Positions 6,871 through 9,107 of a DNA stretch of 9,107 bases are shown here, piece by piece. The first letter of the stretch is position 1. Each line of letters starts with the position of its first letter. Under the pieces are notes generated by a model that saw only the letters and a list, made by a program, of their open reading frames with translations, searched no databases and was not told the DNA's origin. This DNA comes from Anaerolineae bacterium. GTDB taxonomy: Bacteria; Chloroflexota; Anaerolineae; 4572-78; NAK82. The position numbers and the translations under genes were made by a program. The stretch lies in contig JAUVPY010000064.1 in the NCBI GenBank assembly GCA_030598425.1, positions 1 through 9,107 on the forward strand. Direction: 5' to 3'.

Positions 6871-6899
6871 AGTATAACACGAGTCCCCTGCCTTGTCAA
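6871..6899 (-). promoter_or_regulatory. Near-consensus sigma-70 promoter of the sugar operon
   Basis: On the minus strand, TTGACA (6899-6894) is separated by exactly 17 nt from TATACT (6876-6871). The -35 is perfect and the -10 matches 5 of 6. Transcription would start near 6864 and run into the binding-protein gene with a leader of about 250 nt. A promoter this strong usually needs repression or sits under tight control. Confidence 0.8.
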
Positions 6900-6905
6900 T
6901 GGGTA

Positions 6906-6925
6906 GACGACCGGAGACGACCGGA
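6906..6925. repeat. Perfect tandem 10-bp repeat next to the -35 box
   Basis: GACGACCGGA occurs twice back to back (6906-6915 and 6916-6925), six bases upstream of the -35 hexamer. The 10-bp period places both copies on the same helix face, as for a regulator bound as a tandem pair. The regulator is unknown. Confidence 0.6.
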
Positions 6926-7213
6926 CTATCCGAACAAACCTGTTACATCATCACTTCTATTTGCTACAAAGCTAAAGCACACCTAATAACCCGCCACTGG
7001 CCTCCACCCAGGCTGGATGGCGCCTGAGATTTCCAAATACCGGCCGCTTCTGCTAGAATCGGCTCAGGTTTCTGGCTTGAGATGATCGACGACCCGCCAT
7101 GCTCCCGCGCTTGAATTCCAAACACGCCGTTCGTCTCCAGGCAGCTGGCTCGGTTCAAAGAAGGATTGTATGGTCTAAGTTGTCATCGTCTTTAGTTGAA
7201 AGGAACGCCCAAA
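6926..7213. other. Divergent intergenic region with weak plus-strand promoter candidate
   Basis: No gene was recognised on either strand; short open frames here resemble no known family. The only signal is TGCTAGAAT at 7051-7059, an extended -10 with TAGAAT at 7054-7059. A poor -35 (TTTCCA at about 7030-7035) precedes it, pointing toward the aminotransferase gene with a leader of about 145 nt. GACGACC, the first seven bases of the tandem repeat unit, recurs at 7088-7094. Confidence 0.3.
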
Positions 7214-8359
7214 ATGAGCGATGAAGCATACGTGGCAGAACTGCGCAACCTTTTCCCCGTAGTTGAGCATTGGACATACCTGTACAATGGCGGCATTCAC
7301 CCCTGCCCGCGGCCCGTTGGAGATGCGATGCGTTCCTTTCTTTATCAATGGGAAGAAGGTGGCCGGGATGCTTGGCCTTCGGCCTATGAAGCGTTTAGCA
7401 GACTCAAGGAAAAATTTGCAGAACTGATCCATGCCAGTGCTAGCAACATAGTCATAACTGAGTCAACAACCGCCGGCATCAACCTCGCGGCTCAGATTCT
7501 CAGCCCTCAGCCTGGCCAGAATGTTGTGGTAACCGATCTAGCTTTTATGAGTGATACCTATCCGTGGCTGGTCAGTCATGCAGCGGCAGAGTTGCGTTTC
7601 GTCAAAAGCCGGGACGGAAAGATATACCTGGAAGACTTGGAACCGTTGATTGATGAGTACACCGCAGTCCTCACCATCTGCGCTGTCACGGTGGGCAGCG
7701 GATTCCGTATCGACCTGTCAGAAGTTCACACCATTACCAGTAAGTACAATGTACCCCTGCTTGTGGACGCTGCTCAGGCACTTGGCCTGATTGATATTGA
7801 CGTTAATGACCCCTTGCTCGATTTTCTGGTCTGCACGGCGGGTAAATGGTTGATGGGGCCTACAGGCGTCGGTTTTCTTTATGTGGGAGAACGATTCTTG
7901 AATGCTACCCCGCCAGCAGTAGGGTGGTTATCTGCGGCCAATAGAAACGAATGGGACGTGTATCATTGTCAGTTACATCAGGATGCAATGCGATTTCAGG
8001 GGGGTATGCCCAATCTCATCGGCGTGGTAGGCGCACTGGCAGGACTCGAATTACTTGAACAAATCGGGCGGGATTTTGTTGAACGCCGTGTGCGTGACTT
8101 GACGAGTTACGCTATAGAAGGGTTGCAAGAAATCGGTGTTAAAATCTGGACGCCGCGTGCTGACCACGAAAGGGCCGGCATTGTGTTTTTCTGTGATCCA
8201 CGATACCAGGATCTGTACGAAAAATTAAAGAATGCACGCATCTATTGTGGTAGTTTTCTATGCGGCATCCGTATCGATCCAAATTTCTACAACACGTTTG
8301 AAGAGATCGATAAATTTCTAAGTGTCGTCAGGTCACATGTCATAAGAAATATGGAATAG
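7214..8359 (+). CDS. Class V aminotransferase-like PLP enzyme
   Basis: This 381-residue protein has the complete fold-type I, class V layout. The N-terminal YLYNGGIHPCPRPVGDAM (about 23-39) is the family's 'YLNxxGxxPxPxxV' segment. ITESTTAGINLAAQ (81-94) forms the phosphate/ring-stacking region. VDAAQALG (184-191) supplies the PLP-N1 Asp185 and Gln188. TAGKWLMGPTGVGFLYV (208-224) holds Lys211, the expected Schiff-base lysine. GIRIDPNFYNTFEEIDKFL (351-369) has Arg353 for the substrate carboxylate. The SufS-type catalytic loop with HxCAxP is absent, although Cys345 and Cys350 lie nearby, so cysteine desulfurase activity is not claimed. Isopenicillin-N-epimerase-like or other amino-acid chemistry is possible. 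Start: the ATG at 7214 follows GAAAGGAA; a TTG at 7196 is in frame but lies before that site. The gene is visibly less GC-rich than the sugar operon, diverges from it, and may be unrelated. Confidence 0.9.
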   Translation: MSDEAYVAELRNLFPVVEHWTYLYNGGIHPCPRPVGDAMRSFLYQWEEGGRDAWPSAYEAFSRLKEKFAELIHASASNIVITESTTAGINLAAQILSPQPGQNVVVTDLAFMSDTYPWLVSHAAAELRFVKSRDGKIYLEDLEPLIDEYTAVLTICAVTVGSGFRIDLSEVHTITSKYNVPLLVDAAQALGLIDIDVNDPLLDFLVCTAGKWLMGPTGVGFLYVGERFLNATPPAVGWLSAANRNEWDVYHCQLHQDAMRFQGGMPNLIGVVGALAGLELLEQIGRDFVERRVRDLTSYAIEGLQEIGVKIWTPRADHERAGIVFFCDPRYQDLYEKLKNARIYCGSFLCGIRIDPNFYNTFEEIDKFLSVVRSHVIRNME

Positions 8360-8464
8360 TATAACATATTTGGCCTTTGCTTTCAATAAGGTTTTCGCGG
8401 ATTCTCGCATTTTCCGGCCAAAACGGTAATCTTTGGAGAGGTTTAGATTTCCGACGTGAGTCTG
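8360..8464. other. Spacer after the aminotransferase, no clear terminator
   Basis: The AT-rich stretch after the stop contains the distant inverted pair TTTGGCC (about 8369) and GGCCAAA (about 8416), with a loop of about 40 nt and no U-tract. No gene and no convincing terminator are seen. Confidence 0.3.
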
Positions 8465-8493
8465 TTGTTTTTGGTGCGACAATATGGTATACT
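8465..8493 (+). promoter_or_regulatory. Extended -10 promoter candidate before small ORF
   Basis: TATGG-TATACT (-10 hexamer at 8488-8493, preceded by TGG as an extended -10) lies 17 nt after TTGTTT (8465-8470), a weak -35 matching only TTG. The start would fall near 8500, about 100 nt before the small Cys-rich ORF. Confidence 0.45.
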
Positions 8494-8597
8494 GGGCACA
8501 TTAACAAGTCTCCTGGAAACTCGCATTCCCGGGGGCGCGGGCGCGAGATACGAGGTGTGACAACGAGACGATGTGATGGTTGGCCGCGGGGTATGAT

Positions 8598-8909
8598 ATG
8601 GGAATAAGGCAACCGATAGGGTCTGGGACAATTGGGACACAGTTACGTTGTGATGTGTGTGGGCGATCTGCTGTGTGGCGCGGCCGCGTCACGACGGCGT
8701 GTTGTCTCTACGGCGAAGCGCTTTGTGATCGATGCGAAGGCAAGAGGTGGGCTCATCAGGCAAATGGAGATGATTTTTGGGCGGACGTGGCTGACTTCTT
8801 GTCGTTGCCCCTTCGGAAGCTGGTCGGGAAGTTGAGGACCGATGGGATTGTTATCCTCCCGCAAGGTTGGCGCAAGGGCAACGCAAGCTACGCACGTAAG
8901 GGTAGTTGA
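8598..8909 (+). CDS. Small Cys-rich protein of unknown function (possible zinc finger)
   Basis: This 103-residue frame carries CDVC at 18-21 and CDRC at 43-46, giving CxxC-(21)-CxxC with an extra Cys pair at 35-36. That is a likely structural zinc site of the zinc-ribbon or treble-clef kind. The second half (FWADVADFLSLPLRKLVGKL, about 60-79) looks like an amphipathic helix, followed by a basic tail. I do not recognise a family. The ATG at 8598 has no good ribosome-binding site, and the frame could also start at TTG 8580; a plausible promoter lies upstream. It ends about 30 bp before the inverted repeat at the right edge and could be cargo of, or remnant from, a mobile region. The regular CxxC spacing argues for a real gene; the weak start argues against. 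Confidence 0.5.
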   Translation: MGIRQPIGSGTIGTQLRCDVCGRSAVWRGRVTTACCLYGEALCDRCEGKRWAHQANGDDFWADVADFLSLPLRKLVGKLRTDGIVILPQGWRKGNASYARKGS

Positions 8910-8939
8910 CACGTGATATATCGACCTTCGGAGGAAAGT

Positions 8940-9107
8940 GGTGCCCCCCTTGGGTGTTGTTGCGTGACTGGATCTATTAATTTCACCACAAAGTCACGAA
9001 GCCACGCGGAACTGATCGTCCTACGGAAAGTCTTCTTGAGAGTTCTTAGTGTCTTAGCGTCTTTGTGGTGGGATTTTTCGCTAACAACACCCAAGAGGGG
9101 GACTACC
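8940..9107. repeat. Nested inverted-repeat (MITE-like) element at window edge
   Basis: The outer arms CCCCCCTTGGGTGTTGTT (about 8944-8961) and, read inward from the right, CCCCCTCTTGGGTGTTGTT (about 9101-9083) share 13 exact bases, CTTGGGTGTTGTT, plus a run of Cs. The inner arms CACCACAAAGTCACGAAG (8984-9001) and CACCACAAAGACGCTAAG (9070-9053) share CACCACAAAG exactly and match partially beyond. The CACCACAAAGNCRC...AAG string is a motif I recall from short repeats between genes in many environmental bacteria. No coding capacity. Its right boundary and any target duplication may lie outside the window. Confidence 0.65.

Noticed and set aside
6964..7158. Minus-strand 64-codon frame in the divergent intergenic region as the missing N-terminal part of the ROK gene
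   Set aside because: None of its reading frames shows ROK or helix-turn-helix features.
7214..8359. Cysteine desulfurase (SufS/NifS) for the PLP enzyme
   Set aside because: The catalytic Cys loop of SufS is absent; Cys345 and Cys350 are not in that motif.
8514..8550. CTCGC...GCGAG stem in a CG-rich stretch as a terminator
   Set aside because: The stem is only 5 bp with a large loop and no U-tract follows.
8377..8607. Plus-strand 76-codon frame downstream of the aminotransferase
   Set aside because: It overlaps the promoter candidate and the start of the Cys-rich frame, and has no motif or ribosome-binding site.

Overview
The window looks like a piece of a GC-rich bacterial chromosome, most likely an uncultured member of the Chloroflexota (Anaerolineae/Caldilineales-like). 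This is an inference from the substrate-binding lipoprotein with a Pro/Ala/Glu-rich linker, the orphan CUT1 sugar transporter without its own ATPase, and several small palindromic repeats between genes. No rRNA, tRNA or CRISPR was seen, so the phylum rests on style rather than a marker.

Layout. Positions 1-702 (minus strand) hold a GNAT acetyltransferase cut off by the window start. Its upstream region (703-1057) contains a roughly 150-bp MITE-like element with terminal inverted repeats, a REP-like hairpin and an intrinsic terminator. Positions 1058-6616 (minus strand) are one compact five-gene operon. In order of transcription it encodes a sugar-binding lipoprotein, a MalF-type permease, a MalG-type permease, a zinc-motif protein of the uroporphyrinogen decarboxylase/methyltransferase superfamily, and an N-acylglucosamine 2-epimerase (AGE/RnBP) family enzyme. 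A near-consensus sigma-70 promoter (6871-6899) with a perfect tandem 10-bp repeat just upstream (6906-6925) appears to drive it. The leader, about 250 nt long, contains a degenerate fragment of a ROK-family regulator or kinase. A perfect 12-bp hairpin separates the binding-protein gene from the permeases, and a terminator hairpin follows the epimerase gene.

Positions 7214-8359 (plus strand) encode a class V, fold-type I PLP-dependent aminotransferase-like enzyme, divergent from the operon and visibly less GC-rich. Positions 8598-8909 (plus strand) may encode a small Cys-rich (CxxC...CxxC) protein of unknown function behind an extended -10 promoter candidate. The right edge (8940-9107) is a nested inverted repeat resembling a mobile palindromic element.

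How it works together (inference): the lipoprotein and two permeases import a sugar using an ATPase encoded elsewhere. The epimerase inverts C2 of an (amino)sugar, and the URO-D-like protein acts on the same substrate or a derivative, possibly through methyl transfer. Pairing an intact HxC...C zinc methyltransferase-type protein with an AGE-family epimerase in a sugar-uptake operon is the most interesting biology here.
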